A stretch of 64,000 nucleotides of DNA from Lujinxingia vulgaris (GCF_007997005.1 NZ_VOSL01000148.1:57690-121689), one strand, 5' to 3'; shown: positions 24,687 to 34,011, counted from the stretch's first letter. Notes: generated from the letters alone by a model not told the origin. Made by a program: numbers and translations.

Positions 24687-27386
24687 TCACTCTTCGCAGT
24701 AGCCGGTGTTGATCGCCGCTAGGTCCAGCGCGCGCGGACCCGGCGCCTGCCAGGCGTCTTCACCGCTGACCTTCACATAGACCGGGTTGATAAAGCCCAG
24801 CGTACGCTCCCCGTAACGCACCGCCCCGGAGGGCGAGGGGCCATCAATCCAGAAGACCACCCAGGAGTCTTCCTCAAAGCTCAGCTCGATCGTCTCCTCG
24901 AAGTCGACGCGCGCGCCGGCTTCCGCGCTGCGCTCAAGGGTCTCCACGACCGAACCGTTGACGATCACAAACATGCGCTCAACCTGCGACCAGTCCGGGG
25001 TCTGCACGCGCACGCCAAAGCTGACCGTCTCACCGCTTGCGGCCGCAATCTCATCGCCGGGCATCTTCCCGTCGGTGAAGTCGATAAAGGCGTGCGAGCC
25101 CACCGTCACACGCTGCGCCAGCACGGCCGCGCGGGCCTCATCGGCCTCGATCTCACCGGGGGCGGCGTCGATGCGCAGGAAGTTGCGCGGCACGCCCGCC
25201 TCCCCGTTGGCGCTGTGGCTGTCCGAGTTCCCCAGCCCGGTGACCCGCCGCCCGCTGTTGAGCAACCCGCTCCAGTCGGCGAGCACCTGGCAGACATCGT
25301 CAAAGCGGTTGATCACCTCTACCGCGTCCACGTCGGCCACAAAATCTTCATGGGTCACCGCGTCGGGCCCAAGCTCCGGATCGTAGCGCACGTGGTTGAA
25401 CATCCCCGAGCCATTGCGCGGGTGATTCATCTGCACCAGGGGCGGGTTCTCGAGCTGACGCGCGATCTCCACGATCTCGGGCATCCGGCGGAAGTAGACC
25501 TGCCCGTCGGTCTCATCCTCATAGGCGAGCTCAATGGAGCCGCGACCGCGGCGATCCGGGTTGTAGGGGAAGGGGTAGAGGTTGAAGTGCGAGTAGATCG
25601 GGGAGATCTCCAGCCCGGGGAAGGTCGAGACGTAGTCGCCCAGGCCCATCTCGGCGATGACACCGCTCAGGTCCGTCACCACCTCATGGTCGGTAGGCAC
25701 AACAAGCTCCAGCCCCTGGGTGACGTTCTCCAGGACGCGGTCGCGCACATGCACGACGCTGTCGATGCTCGGCTCCATATGCTGGTGGAAGTCCGCGCTG
25801 ATCCAGCCTTCGGTGTCCACGCCGTGCAACAGCGTGGCGTTGTACTCGGCGGTCTCTCCGGCCACGATCTCCACATCGAGCACCGTGGCGTCGTACTCCG
25901 AGCCCCGGGTGAGCACGAGCTGGTAGGTGCCCGCCGGCACCGCTGAGTTCAAGGTGCCGTCTTCGACATAGAGGGTGAAGTCGGCGCCATCGCCCACAAA
26001 ACGCGCTCTCGCCGGCAGCAGCCCGCCGGTCGTCTCATCGCGAACTTCGAGCGCGATCGCGCCGACCTCGCTGACCTCAAACACAACGTCTTCGCCATCG
26101 ACCTCAAAGGTGCGCGAGAGGGTGAGCGGCCCGGCAAAGTCGCGCAGCTCGGCGCTAAAACTTGCGCCCTCATCAAGAAGTGCGATGGCCTGACCGGCGG
26201 TGTCGGTCGTCACCATCGTCACGGCGTCTTCGCCGGAGGTGATGTAAATCTCGACGCCTTTAACCGGTGCGCCGCCGGCGTCGACCACGCTTAAGGAAAC
26301 CTCCTGCCAGCCCGGCTCTTCTCCGCGAAGTTCGGCGGCCTGTTGGCGCACTGAATCCAACGTGCCGTCGCCGACCACAAAGAAGTGCCGCACCACGGTG
26401 GGCTCGTCCCGCGGGACCTGACCGCTGAAGATGCGCATCTCCGCCCAGGGGATGTCCTGGCTGGAGGCCACCCCCAGTGGCGAGGCGCTCTCTTCAAAGA
26501 CCAGCCCGAAGCTTCGACCGGCCCCCACCCCGGCGATCCAGGGCATCGCGCCGCGTCCCACGCCAAAGCCCTTGTCGGGCGTCCAGGGGCGTGCGCGGTC
26601 GCCGTAGGCCAACCAACTCCCGAGCTGCTGCGAGACGACGCGTTCCCCGGCGGAGCGCGCAAAGGTCACGATCTCCACGTGGGTGGCGTCCGGCGCCAAC
26701 CGATACTCGGTGATCACCTCCAGCCCCACCCGCGCGCCGAAGCGCTGACCGAGCACACCCGCCAGATGCGCAAGCTCCACATCGGCGCCGGTGACGCGTA
26801 GCACGGCCACCCCACCGTCACTTCCGTCGCGCACCACCTCGACCTTATCGGCGGTGGCGGTGCCAAACTCGACCAGAGTCATGACCATGTCGAGCACGTC
26901 TTCGCCGCTCTGGTCGACGCGCTGCGCATCGACGAGCTTGCCGCCGGTGAAGGTCTCATAGCGGTTGGTGCTGACCCCCTGGATGCAGACGCGGACCTCG
27001 GCGTTACCAAGAATATAATCGCCCTGGCGGCAGTGGCTCCAGATGCCCGAGAAGCCGGTGCCCTCCTCACCCACACGCCAGAGCCGAGCCTCCCCCGCTC
27101 CGGGTGCGTCTTCAGGAGCGGCGCTCCCCTGCGGATCGACGCCTTCTTGCTGCGGCACCGGCAGGTACGGATCCTCAATCACACAGGGCTCGCCCGAACA
27201 CGCCCAGCTCCCCGGATCGCCCACGTCGCCCGCATCCCCGCCATCGCTGGCGTCGTCGCCGGCATCCTCCTCAACATCGGGCGTATCGCTCGGCTCCGGG
27301 TCATCGCTGCACCCCACCGCACACATCCCCACCACCATCGCCGCCGCGCAGACGCGCCACATCCCATCGATCGTCATCATCTTCAT
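24687..27386 (-). CDS. Large lipoprotein with CehA/McbA-type PHP metallohydrolase domain
   Basis: 899 residues. Signal peptide with lipobox AVGC (Cys26), then an acidic Asp/Gly-rich stalk and a ~330-residue beta-rich part. Next come Ig-like or carboxypeptidase-regulatory-like segments (~375-540). The PHP-type domain begins GWISADFHQHMEPSID (~550), with DFHQH as the first metal motif, VVPTDHEVV, MNHPRNGSGMF and GLGNSDSHS as later ones. These match CehA/McbA-family hydrolases, some of which cleave carbamate pesticides; the physiological substrate here is unknown. AGGAAGG upstream supports the start. The surface-tethered location suggests hydrolysis of external or periplasmic material. It stands alone. 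Confidence 0.82.
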   Translation of the reverse strand: MKMMTIDGMWRVCAAAMVVGMCAVGCSDDPEPSDTPDVEEDAGDDASDGGDAGDVGDPGSWACSGEPCVIEDPYLPVPQQEGVDPQGSAAPEDAPGAGEARLWRVGEEGTGFSGIWSHCRQGDYILGNAEVRVCIQGVSTNRYETFTGGKLVDAQRVDQSGEDVLDMVMTLVEFGTATADKVEVVRDGSDGGVAVLRVTGADVELAHLAGVLGQRFGARVGLEVITEYRLAPDATHVEIVTFARSAGERVVSQQLGSWLAYGDRARPWTPDKGFGVGRGAMPWIAGVGAGRSFGLVFEESASPLGVASSQDIPWAEMRIFSGQVPRDEPTVVRHFFVVGDGTLDSVRQQAAELRGEEPGWQEVSLSVVDAGGAPVKGVEIYITSGEDAVTMVTTDTAGQAIALLDEGASFSAELRDFAGPLTLSRTFEVDGEDVVFEVSEVGAIALEVRDETTGGLLPARARFVGDGADFTLYVEDGTLNSAVPAGTYQLVLTRGSEYDATVLDVEIVAGETAEYNATLLHGVDTEGWISADFHQHMEPSIDSVVHVRDRVLENVTQGLELVVPTDHEVVTDLSGVIAEMGLGDYVSTFPGLEISPIYSHFNLYPFPYNPDRRGRGSIELAYEDETDGQVYFRRMPEIVEIARQLENPPLVQMNHPRNGSGMFNHVRYDPELGPDAVTHEDFVADVDAVEVINRFDDVCQVLADWSGLLNSGRRVTGLGNSDSHSANGEAGVPRNFLRIDAAPGEIEADEARAAVLAQRVTVGSHAFIDFTDGKMPGDEIAAASGETVSFGVRVQTPDWSQVERMFVIVNGSVVETLERSAEAGARVDFEETIELSFEEDSWVVFWIDGPSPSGAVRYGERTLGFINPVYVKVSGEDAWQAPGPRALDLAAINTGYCEE

Positions 27387-27482
27387 CGCCTTCCTATCAG
27401 GTCATCGGCTCGCAGGTTTGGCCGCTACGATAGCGCATGTGCAGGGGGGCAGAGCAACCATCTTCACGCGTTACCCGTCACG

Positions 27483-27515
27483 AAAAACGGCGCGTCCCGA
27501 TTCCGGGACACGCCG
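27483..27515 (-). terminator. Rho-independent terminator of pssA
   Basis: CGGCG/GTCCC arms (27488-27498) pair with GGGAC/CGCCG (27505-27515), with one internal mismatch. On the minus strand five T follow. It lies 43 bases beyond the pssA stop codon. Confidence 0.7.
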
Positions 27516-27558
27516 CCTTATTCAACCTTGCTGCCAATCCTTGCAAAACCGCCGCGCC

Positions 27559-28356
27559 TCAGCGCTCGCTGTCGCGCAGATCCTGCAACATCACCTCATC
27601 TTCATCGTCCTCGCCAGTTCCGCCGAGCACATTGCGCCCCAGGTCCAGAAGACCGCCGCAGAGCCCCACCACGATGTAGACCGCAGTCACCGCCACCAGC
27701 GCCACTCCGGCCTCATAGACCACCGCCAGCGCGGTGACCGCGGCAAGCGTCAGCACGAGCACCAGCGCCGCCGGGCCGCGGAACTTCACGTCTTTGAACG
27801 TGCGGTAGCGCACGTTGCTCACCATCAGGCCGCCCAGCAAAAGCGCCACCGCCGCCACACTCTCAGAGGCCCCGGTGGCGATCTGACCGCTGAACGAGAC
27901 GTGCGCCAGCACCAGAGACGCCACCATCCCGGCAGCCAGCGGCGAAGGAAGCCCCAGAAAATAGCGCGCCGGCCCCTCGCTCTGATTGGCCATCACATTA
28001 AAACGCGCCAGGCGCAGCACCGTGCCCGCCGTATACGCGCTCGCCAGCAGAAGCCCGGTAAGCCCCAGCTCGCTCAACCCCCAGTTATACAGCAGGAACG
28101 CCGGCGCCACCCCGAAGCTGATCGCGTCGGCCAGGCTGTCGAGCTGCACCCCGAACTCACTCTCGGTGCGCGTCAGCCGCGCCACGCGCCCATCGCAGGT
28201 GTCGCACACCATCGAGACCATCACCAGCCAGGCGGCCAGCGTCATCTCCTGGACCCCGGTGGCCGTCGTCGAGAGCTGGATGCTATACATCCCGGCGACG
28301 ATGCTCGAGAGGGTGAACATATTTGGCAAAATATACTTCGCCCGGCTCAAATCCAT
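27559..28356 (-). CDS. pssA: CDP-diacylglycerol--serine O-phosphatidyltransferase
   Basis: 265 residues from ATG 28356, with GGGGAAG upstream; the open frame further left is unrelated antisense sequence. The CDP-alcohol phosphatidyltransferase signature DGxxARxxxxxxxxGxxxDxxxD is complete (CDGRVARL, then FGVQLDSLAD). N-terminal LPNMFTLSSIVAGMYS is the usual opening of type II PssA. Six or more hydrophobic helices follow. It makes phosphatidylserine from CDP-diacylglycerol and serine in the inner membrane, the first step to phosphatidylethanolamine. The tail (DDEDEVMLQDLRDSER) is acidic. No psd gene is next to it. Confidence 0.92.
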   Translation of the reverse strand: MDLSRAKYILPNMFTLSSIVAGMYSIQLSTTATGVQEMTLAAWLVMVSMVCDTCDGRVARLTRTESEFGVQLDSLADAISFGVAPAFLLYNWGLSELGLTGLLLASAYTAGTVLRLARFNVMANQSEGPARYFLGLPSPLAAGMVASLVLAHVSFSGQIATGASESVAAVALLLGGLMVSNVRYRTFKDVKFRGPAALVLVLTLAAVTALAVVYEAGVALVAVTAVYIVVGLCGGLLDLGRNVLGGTGEDDEDEVMLQDLRDSER

Positions 28357-28470
28357 GGAACTTCCCCGTTCTTTGGAGGAGACTTGCACCGATCGCAATC
28401 GGTGAGCTTTGGCTCGGTGCACAACCGGCTTAGCTTTAGAGAGGGGCTCACTGAAAGTCAAGAGGTCGAG

Positions 28471-29451
28471 ATGCGTGAGATCACCGCCGAAGAGCTGGAG
28501 CAGCGCGCCGATGAGTTCGACGCTGCTATCGCCGCGACACCGCAGATTGACCACTTCTGCTCGTCGTCGTTCTGGATTCTGCCGGCCTGGCGAGCGTTTT
28601 TGCCGGCCCACACCCTCTGGGCACGCGAATGTGAGAAGGGCTTTGTGGCCCTGGGCGTGGGAAGTGACCACAGCCTGGGCACCTACCTCCACCCGCTGGA
28701 GGCGAGCTGGGCGCTGGCCTGCCCTTTCGCCGGAGCCGATGTCGAGGGTCTTGTCGCCGACTTCATCGAGCAGGCGCGCGGCCAGATGCCCGCCTGGAAC
28801 ATCCTCTTTCTCTCCGGAATTGTTCCCGACTCCCTGCATTTTGATCATCTGATCCTGGGCTTTCGCCGCCACTACTCGCTGGGGCTCGGCCCCTCCTCGG
28901 TGCGGCGAGTGGCCAGCCTGGAGGAGGGCATCGAGGGCTTTATGCGCCGGCGCACCTCGAAGTTTCGCGCCAACCTGCGTCGCATCCAGCGTCGCGCCGA
29001 CGAGCGCGGCCTCACCCTGGAGTACCACCACAGCATTGAGCCCGACGCCCAGGCCCATGCCCTGCTCGACCGCGCCCTGGAGCTGGAGCGCCTCAGCTGG
29101 AAGGGAGAGGCCGACACCGGCATCATCGACGGCCCCATGAAGGTCTTTTACCGCGACATGCTCCCCAGGCTCGCTCGCCGCGACGCCCTGCGCTTTCTCT
29201 TTGTGACCCTCGACGGCGTCGACATCGCCTACTGCTTCGGCGGAGTCTTCAACAACACCTTCCGCGGCCTGCAGATGAGCTACCACGACGACTTCCGCGA
29301 CGTCTCACCGGGAAGTCTCGCGCAGTTGGCGATGATTGAGCGTCTCTGCGATGAGGGCGTCGCCCACTACGACCTGGGCACCGACATGGAGTACAAAGAG
29401 CGCTGGGCCGAAGAAAAACGCGAGACCGTCGCGGTGGTGGTGCGCCGCTGA
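28471..29451 (+). CDS. GNAT-fold acetyltransferase, BioF2/CelD-like
   Basis: 326 residues from ATG 28471, with GAGGT upstream; the same frame is open far to the left but only across antisense sequence. The C-terminal half matches the Acetyltransf_6 (CelD/BioF2, FemAB-like) group: RRRTSKFRANLRRIQRRADE, LLDRALELERLSWKGEAD, FLFVTLDGVDIAYCFGGVFNNTF and YDLGTDMEYKERWA. The N-terminal half (~1-150) is a second GNAT-like lobe. Relatives act in cell-wall, polysaccharide or cofactor pathways. The acceptor is unknown. It is divergent from pssA, with 114 bases between their starts. Confidence 0.78.
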   Translation: MREITAEELEQRADEFDAAIAATPQIDHFCSSSFWILPAWRAFLPAHTLWARECEKGFVALGVGSDHSLGTYLHPLEASWALACPFAGADVEGLVADFIEQARGQMPAWNILFLSGIVPDSLHFDHLILGFRRHYSLGLGPSSVRRVASLEEGIEGFMRRRTSKFRANLRRIQRRADERGLTLEYHHSIEPDAQAHALLDRALELERLSWKGEADTGIIDGPMKVFYRDMLPRLARRDALRFLFVTLDGVDIAYCFGGVFNNTFRGLQMSYHDDFRDVSPGSLAQLAMIERLCDEGVAHYDLGTDMEYKERWAEEKRETVAVVVRR

Positions 29452-29498
29452 CAGGCCTCGCGTTCGAGAACCTACATCGCTTTTCAGACCAACGTCGC

Positions 29499-29795
29499 TC
29501 AGCCCTCGCCGAACTCCCAGCCTTCAAAAAACTCATGCACCCGCACCATAAGCGCGTAGGTGCCCGTGGCGAGCTGGTCTTCCGATCCCAGCTCGGCCAC
29601 GGCGCGCTGCGGGCTCTGCACCTCAAGGGGGCAGCCCTGGCCGTTGCCGACCACGATGACCTCATCTTCGACCGAGAGGTCCGGACCGCCGGGCGCGCTC
29701 TCCAGCAGCACGCTGGCCTGACCCTCGGCGTCGACCCGCAGCGTCACTTTGAGCGCGTCGCCCTCAAAGAGCACATCTTCCATCACGTCGCTCAT
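29499..29795 (-). CDS. Small acidic protein of unknown function
   Basis: 98 residues, strongly acidic, with no signal or transmembrane helix and a single Cys. The pattern of alternating strands (VLFEGDALKVTLRVDAEGQASVLLE is split by turns) suggests a small beta sandwich. I recognise no family. Its start ATG shares a base with the stop TGA of the upstream TPR gene (TGATG), so the two proteins are translationally coupled and possibly interact. Confidence 0.65.
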   Translation of the reverse strand: MSDVMEDVLFEGDALKVTLRVDAEGQASVLLESAPGGPDLSVEDEVIVVGNGQGCPLEVQSPQRAVAELGSEDQLATGTYALMVRVHEFFEGWEFGEG

Positions 29796-31075
29796 CAGGC
29801 CTCCGACTTCGGCGCCTGCCCCTGCTGGGGCTGATTGACCTGCACAATCAGGCTGCGCGGCGGACCGCTCATGCCCTCAACCTGCGGAAGTTCAATCTGA
29901 ATGCGCCCCACCCCGGGGTTCTGCGCCACGATCTCGGGGAGGCGGTCCACCACATCGCGGATCGCCTTCTCGTAACCGGCCGGCGCTTTGCTCGGGTGCC
30001 CGAAGAGCTCCGAGAGCAACCCGCGCACGTCAATGGGCTTATTGGGGTTGATCGGGATGTTGCGCACCGGGTTGAGCACCTCGCCATAAACCACACTCGG
30101 AAGGCGCGGGCTGCCCTCGGCCTCCTCGCGCAGCGCGAGGGCCTTCTCGGGCTTCTCCAGCATGTCGTAAGCCGAAGCCCGCAGCGCGTAGATGTCCGGC
30201 ACGTCGCGAATATCGCCGGCGAGGTCCTCGGCGGTCTTCAGCGCGACGATGGCGTCCTCGCCCTGTGCAGCGGTCAGGTGGCAGGCCGCAAGCTGCAGGT
30301 AGCCCCAGGGCTTATCGGGCCAGAGCTCAATGGCGCGCTGCGCATCTTCGCTGGCCGCCGCGGTGCTTCCCAGGGTCAGCGAGAGCTGGCTGCGCAGGAG
30401 CGCGGCAGGCGCGATCAGATCGGGATCTTCGCCCGCATCGACCAGGGGCTCCAGCACCTCAATGGCCTCCGAAGACTTCTTGGCCAGCGAGAGAATGCGC
30501 GCCAGCGTCAGGCGCGACTCCTCATCGCCCGGCTCCAGCTCCACGGCCTTGCGGAAGTCCGGCTCGGCCTGCGCCACATTGCCGCTGGAAAGCATGATGT
30601 TGCCGCGGATCGCGTAGGGCTGCGCCTCCTCACCATCGAGTTCAATGGCGCGCGCCACATCAAGCAGAGACGCCCGGAAGAAGCCCAGCGACTCGTGCAC
30701 CATCGCCCGGCCCACCACCGCCGTCCACAGCTCCCCGTCGGCACGCACCGCCGCGTTAAACGCCGCGCGCGCCTCTTCAAACGCGTCCGCCTCATAGTGG
30801 GCATAACCCTCAAACGCCAAGAGCTGCGCGCGCGCCTCGTCGCTCTCCACGCGCTTGAGCGCGTCCTGAACGGCAAACACACACTCCTGGGCGTCACCGC
30901 CCTCCAGCGCCAGTTCCGCGCGCAACACCAGCAAGGTGTCGTCGCTTCCGTAGGTCTCCAGCGCCTGCTCAATGGCCTCTTCGGCCTCCTGAAGCTGGCC
31001 CTCAGCGATCAACTCATCAATAGCGGCGATTGCCTCTTCCTGCGTCGGCCTGTCGGCCTGGTCGCTCTGCGACAT
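29795..31075 (-). CDS. Cytoplasmic TPR-repeat protein
   Basis: 426 residues from ATG 31075 (GAGGG upstream; a 6-residue extension to 31093 is less well supported). Acidic, no signal peptide. About eight TPR-like units can be seen between residues 15 and 310, for example AIDELIAEGQLQEAEEAIEQ, AHYEADAFEEARAAFNAAVR and NIMLSSGNVAQAEPDFRKAVEL. A C-terminal ~110-residue region (SVVYGEVLNPVRNIPINPNKP, then GRIQIELPQVEGM) has no repeat and may be a separate domain. TPR proteins bind partner proteins; the coupled 98-residue protein is a candidate. It lies downstream of the acyl-CoA carboxylase gene, 68 bases away, possibly in the same transcript. Confidence 0.78.
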   Translation of the reverse strand: MSQSDQADRPTQEEAIAAIDELIAEGQLQEAEEAIEQALETYGSDDTLLVLRAELALEGGDAQECVFAVQDALKRVESDEARAQLLAFEGYAHYEADAFEEARAAFNAAVRADGELWTAVVGRAMVHESLGFFRASLLDVARAIELDGEEAQPYAIRGNIMLSSGNVAQAEPDFRKAVELEPGDEESRLTLARILSLAKKSSEAIEVLEPLVDAGEDPDLIAPAALLRSQLSLTLGSTAAASEDAQRAIELWPDKPWGYLQLAACHLTAAQGEDAIVALKTAEDLAGDIRDVPDIYALRASAYDMLEKPEKALALREEAEGSPRLPSVVYGEVLNPVRNIPINPNKPIDVRGLLSELFGHPSKAPAGYEKAIRDVVDRLPEIVAQNPGVGRIQIELPQVEGMSGPPRSLIVQVNQPQQGQAPKSEA

Positions 31076-31143
31076 CGAACCCTCGTCTTGCACTGTTATG
31101 CCACGTTAAAGAGGGGGCCAGGCCCCCAAAAACGGACCCGCCA

Positions 31144-32709
31144 TCACACCGGAATTACACCGTGCTTCTTATCGGGCCAGTCCTTCTTCTTGGTCTGGTA
31201 CACCGCCAGGCGGCGCTTGAGCTCATCGCGAAGCTGATGCTTGGTGATGATCTCGTCGACCACAAGCTCACTGGCCAGGCGGTAGATGTCGATATCTTCT
31301 TTGTACTCCTGGCGAAGCTGCTCAACATACGCCGGGCGATCCTCTTCGGCCATCGCCTCGATCTTGCGGGCGTAGACGGCGTTGACGGCCGCCTCCGGCC
31401 CCATCACCGCGATCATCGACTCGGGCAGCGCCAGGCAGGCGTCCGGCTCAAAGCCCGGCCCGCACATCGCGTAGAGCCCGGCACCGTACGCCTTGCGCAC
31501 CACCACCGAGATCTTGGGCACCGTCGCCGCACTCATCGCCGAGATCAACTTCGCGCCGTGACGAATGATGCCCTCCCGTTCGACCTTCGTGCCGATCATA
31601 AAGCCGGGCACGTCCGCCAGAAACACCAGCGGGATGTTGAACGCGTCGCACAATGAGATAAAGCGCGCGCCCTTATCGGCCGAGTCCACAAAGAGCACGC
31701 CGCCCTTCCACTTGGGCTGGCTGGCGATAATCCCCACCGGGCGCCCGCCGATGCGCGCAAAGCCGGTGAGCAGCTCCTGGGCGAACTTCTTCTTGATCTC
31801 CAGAAACTCCGAGTCGTCGACAAGGTGCTTGATGACCTTGCGCATATCGAAGGGCTTGTTCTGGTTGACCGGGATCAGCTCATCGAGCGTCTTCTTCTGC
31901 GGCTGTGGCTCTACCGCCTCGTTGAGCGGCGCGGGTTCGTGGCAGTTTGAGGGGAAGTAGGCCAGGTAATCTTTGCAGAACGCGATGGCCTCATCTTCGT
32001 CTTTGGCCAGCACGTCGCCGCAGCCCGAGACCGAGCAGTGCATCTTCGCGCCGCCCATCTCCTCCAGGGTCACCTTCTCACCAATGACCATCTCGGCCAT
32101 GCGCGGCGAGCCCAGGTACATCGAGGCGTTGCCATCGACCATCACCACCACGTCACAGAACGCCGGGATGTACGCACCGCCGGCGGCCGAAGGACCAAAG
32201 AGCAGGCAGACCTGGGGGATAAAGCCCGAGAGGCGCACCTGGTTATAAAAGATCTTCCCGGCGCCGCGGCGCCCGGGGAACATCTCCAGCTGGTCGGTGA
32301 TGCGCGCGCCGGCCGAGTCGATCAGGTAAATCAGCGGGATGCGCAGGTTCTCGGCGGTCTCCTGCATACGAATGATCTTCTCGACGGTGCGCCAGCCCCA
32401 GGAGCCAGCCTTAACCGTGGAGTCGTTGGCGATCAGCGCCACGCGCCGCCCGCCGATCTTCCCGATGCCCGTGACCACGCCGTCGGCCGGAAGATCGCCG
32501 GCAAGCACGTTGGCAAAGGCGCCGTCCTCAACTTCAAGGCCGGCGTCGAGCAGACGCTTGATGCGCTCGCGCACAAAGAGCTTCCCGACCTGCGCGGCCC
32601 GCTCGTGGTATTTGGGCGCGCCGCCCTCCTCGATCGTCTCGCGGCGCTCCATCACCTGCTGGTCCAGCTCGCTGAAGTCGGGGGTTTTGGTCTCGGGCAC
32701 ATCACTCAT
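31144..32709 (-). CDS. Acyl-CoA carboxylase, carboxyltransferase (beta) subunit
   Basis: 521 residues from ATG 32709, supported by GGGAG upstream. Two crotonase-like carboxyltransferase halves are present: the N-half with DGVVTGIGKIGGRRVALIANDSTVKAGSWG-type sequence and LIYLIDSAGARI, and the C-half with VGIIASQPKWKGGVLFVDSADKGARFI-type sequence, PGFMIG and AYGAGLYAMCG. These match propionyl-/methylcrotonyl-CoA carboxylase beta subunits (PccB, MccB). It would carboxylate an acyl-CoA from a biotinyl carrier on the alpha subunit, which is not in this window. With the enoyl-CoA hydratase upstream, leucine degradation (methylcrotonyl-CoA carboxylase with methylglutaconyl-CoA hydratase) is one plausible reading; propionyl-CoA is another. 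Confidence 0.9.
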   Translation of the reverse strand: MSDVPETKTPDFSELDQQVMERRETIEEGGAPKYHERAAQVGKLFVRERIKRLLDAGLEVEDGAFANVLAGDLPADGVVTGIGKIGGRRVALIANDSTVKAGSWGWRTVEKIIRMQETAENLRIPLIYLIDSAGARITDQLEMFPGRRGAGKIFYNQVRLSGFIPQVCLLFGPSAAGGAYIPAFCDVVVMVDGNASMYLGSPRMAEMVIGEKVTLEEMGGAKMHCSVSGCGDVLAKDEDEAIAFCKDYLAYFPSNCHEPAPLNEAVEPQPQKKTLDELIPVNQNKPFDMRKVIKHLVDDSEFLEIKKKFAQELLTGFARIGGRPVGIIASQPKWKGGVLFVDSADKGARFISLCDAFNIPLVFLADVPGFMIGTKVEREGIIRHGAKLISAMSAATVPKISVVVRKAYGAGLYAMCGPGFEPDACLALPESMIAVMGPEAAVNAVYARKIEAMAEEDRPAYVEQLRQEYKEDIDIYRLASELVVDEIITKHQLRDELKRRLAVYQTKKKDWPDKKHGVIPV

Positions 32710-32793
32710 AAAGACTCCCTGGTACGCGTTGCGGCGCCGCAACGCGGCGCGCTTCATCCAATGATTGTTGCGGGTCGCACAGAGCGGCTCGCC

Positions 32794-33591
32794 TTACTTT
32801 CCTTTGAAGTTCGGGGCGCGCTTCTCTTTAAACGCGGCCAAACCTTCCAACCGATCTTCGGTTGGCAAGGTCACCGCGTAGGCCGCGCTCTCCAGGGCCA
32901 GCCCGGAGTGCAGATCGACCTGAGCGCCGGTGTCGATCGCCAGCTTCGCCTGCTTCAGCGCGATCGGCGCCGAGAGCAGCATCTCGCCGGCGAGCTCACG
33001 AGCGCGCTCCAGGAGCTGGTCTCCGGGCACCGCGTCGTTGACCAGCCCGTACGACTTCGCCTCGGTGCCGCTCAGACGGCGCGCCGTAAAGATCAGCTCT
33101 TTGGCCCGCGCCGCCCCCACCAGGCGCGTCAGGCGCTGGGTGCCGCCTGCGCCCGGGATGATGCCTAAACGAAGTTCCGTCAGCCCGATCTTGGTCGCCT
33201 CATCCACAAGACGAAGGTCGCAGGCCAGCGCCAGCTCCAACCCACCGCCGAAGGCATAGCCGTTGATGGCGCAGATCGTCGGTTTGGGAACTTCGGCCAC
33301 CGCGTTAAAACACTGATGGTAGTCGTCGATGCGCTTTCGCACCTGCGCCTCACTCATGGTGCGGCGCTCGGCCAGATCCGCCCCGGCACAAAACGCACGC
33401 CCGGTAGCGGTGAGGATCACCACCCGCACCGAGTCGTCGTGGCGGAGCGCATAAAAGGTCTCCCACAACGCGTCGACCAGCTCACCGTTGAGCGCGTTCA
33501 TCGAATCGGGTCGATCGATGGTCAGGGTGCAGATCCCCTGCGCGTCCTGCTCGCGCCTGAGCACATCGTAGGCTAGGTTGGTCGAACCCAT
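32794..33591 (-). CDS. Enoyl-CoA hydratase/isomerase family protein
   Basis: 265 residues from ATG 33591. The crotonase fold is clear: oxyanion-hole segments AFCAGADLAER and NGYAFGGGLELALACD, and GLTELRLGIIPGAGGTQRL with the glutamate positions of the family. The C-terminus AAFKEKRAPNFKGK is the standard trimer-interface end. It hydrates 2-enoyl-CoA esters; the closeness to methylglutaconyl-CoA hydratases and to the adjacent acyl-CoA carboxylase gene (84 bases downstream) would fit leucine catabolism, but substrate choice is inference. The open frame extends 39 residues upstream without a better start. GGGAG at a long spacing is the only ribosome-binding candidate. Confidence 0.9.
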   Translation of the reverse strand: MGSTNLAYDVLRREQDAQGICTLTIDRPDSMNALNGELVDALWETFYALRHDDSVRVVILTATGRAFCAGADLAERRTMSEAQVRKRIDDYHQCFNAVAEVPKPTICAINGYAFGGGLELALACDLRLVDEATKIGLTELRLGIIPGAGGTQRLTRLVGAARAKELIFTARRLSGTEAKSYGLVNDAVPGDQLLERARELAGEMLLSAPIALKQAKLAIDTGAQVDLHSGLALESAAYAVTLPTEDRLEGLAAFKEKRAPNFKGK

Positions 33592-33691
33592 AGGTCTTGC
33601 TCCCGGTCGTCGAAGTTGCGGCCGACCATCCGACATTCCAGGTTGAAGGTCGACCTTTTTCTGGCTCTCAGCCTGCGCTAAACTTTCAGCT

Positions 33692-33889
33692 ATGACGACA
33701 AATCGCAAGGAAAAACGCCGCCCTCGTCCTACCCCCTCGCCACGCCTGGCCGACCACCTGCCGGTGCGTCACAGGCCCACCGAGCTGGTCGATCCCGATG
33801 ACGTCGGAGCCCGCGCGGTGGTGGAGCAGGCCGCCCGCGTCTATTACGGCGCCTGCCGCCGCCTGGCCCGCTGGCTCAACGGCGGCTGA
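33692..33889 (+). CDS. Possible small basic protein
   Basis: 65 residues, basic and proline-rich at the N-terminus (MTTNRKEKRRPRP), then a helix EQAARVYYGACRRLARWL. No strong ribosome binding site. Support comes from its position: divergent from the enoyl-CoA hydratase and followed 25 bases later by a clear terminator that would otherwise have no plus-strand gene. Family unknown; the call is tentative. Confidence 0.4.
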   Translation: MTTNRKEKRRPRPTPSPRLADHLPVRHRPTELVDPDDVGARAVVEQAARVYYGACRRLARWLNGG

Positions 33890-33908
33890 GCAAAGACGTC
33901 ACACCCAT

Positions 33909-33953
33909 CAAAAAGAGCCCGCCCCGCGAATCTCGCAGGGCGGGCTCTTTTTT
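33909..33953. terminator. Bidirectional rho-independent terminator
   Basis: GAGCCCGCCC (33915-33924) pairs with GGGCGGGCTC (33938-33947); A-run before and six T after. It lies between the small basic protein gene (+) and the outer-membrane-like gene (-). Confidence 0.88.
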
Positions 33954-34011
33954 ATCCTCGAGAAGATGCCGACTCGCCACAGCGATGACACCTTCCTCGT
34001 CTCAAGGCGCC

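Noticed and set aside
27043..28470. Long open plus-strand frame upstream of the BioF2-like acetyltransferase
   Set aside because: This part is antisense to the PHP lipoprotein and pssA and has no protein-like composition; the acetyltransferase starts at 28471.
28357..29286. Upstream extension of the pssA frame
   Set aside because: It is antisense to the acetyltransferase gene; PssA homology begins at MDLSRAKYILPN (28356).
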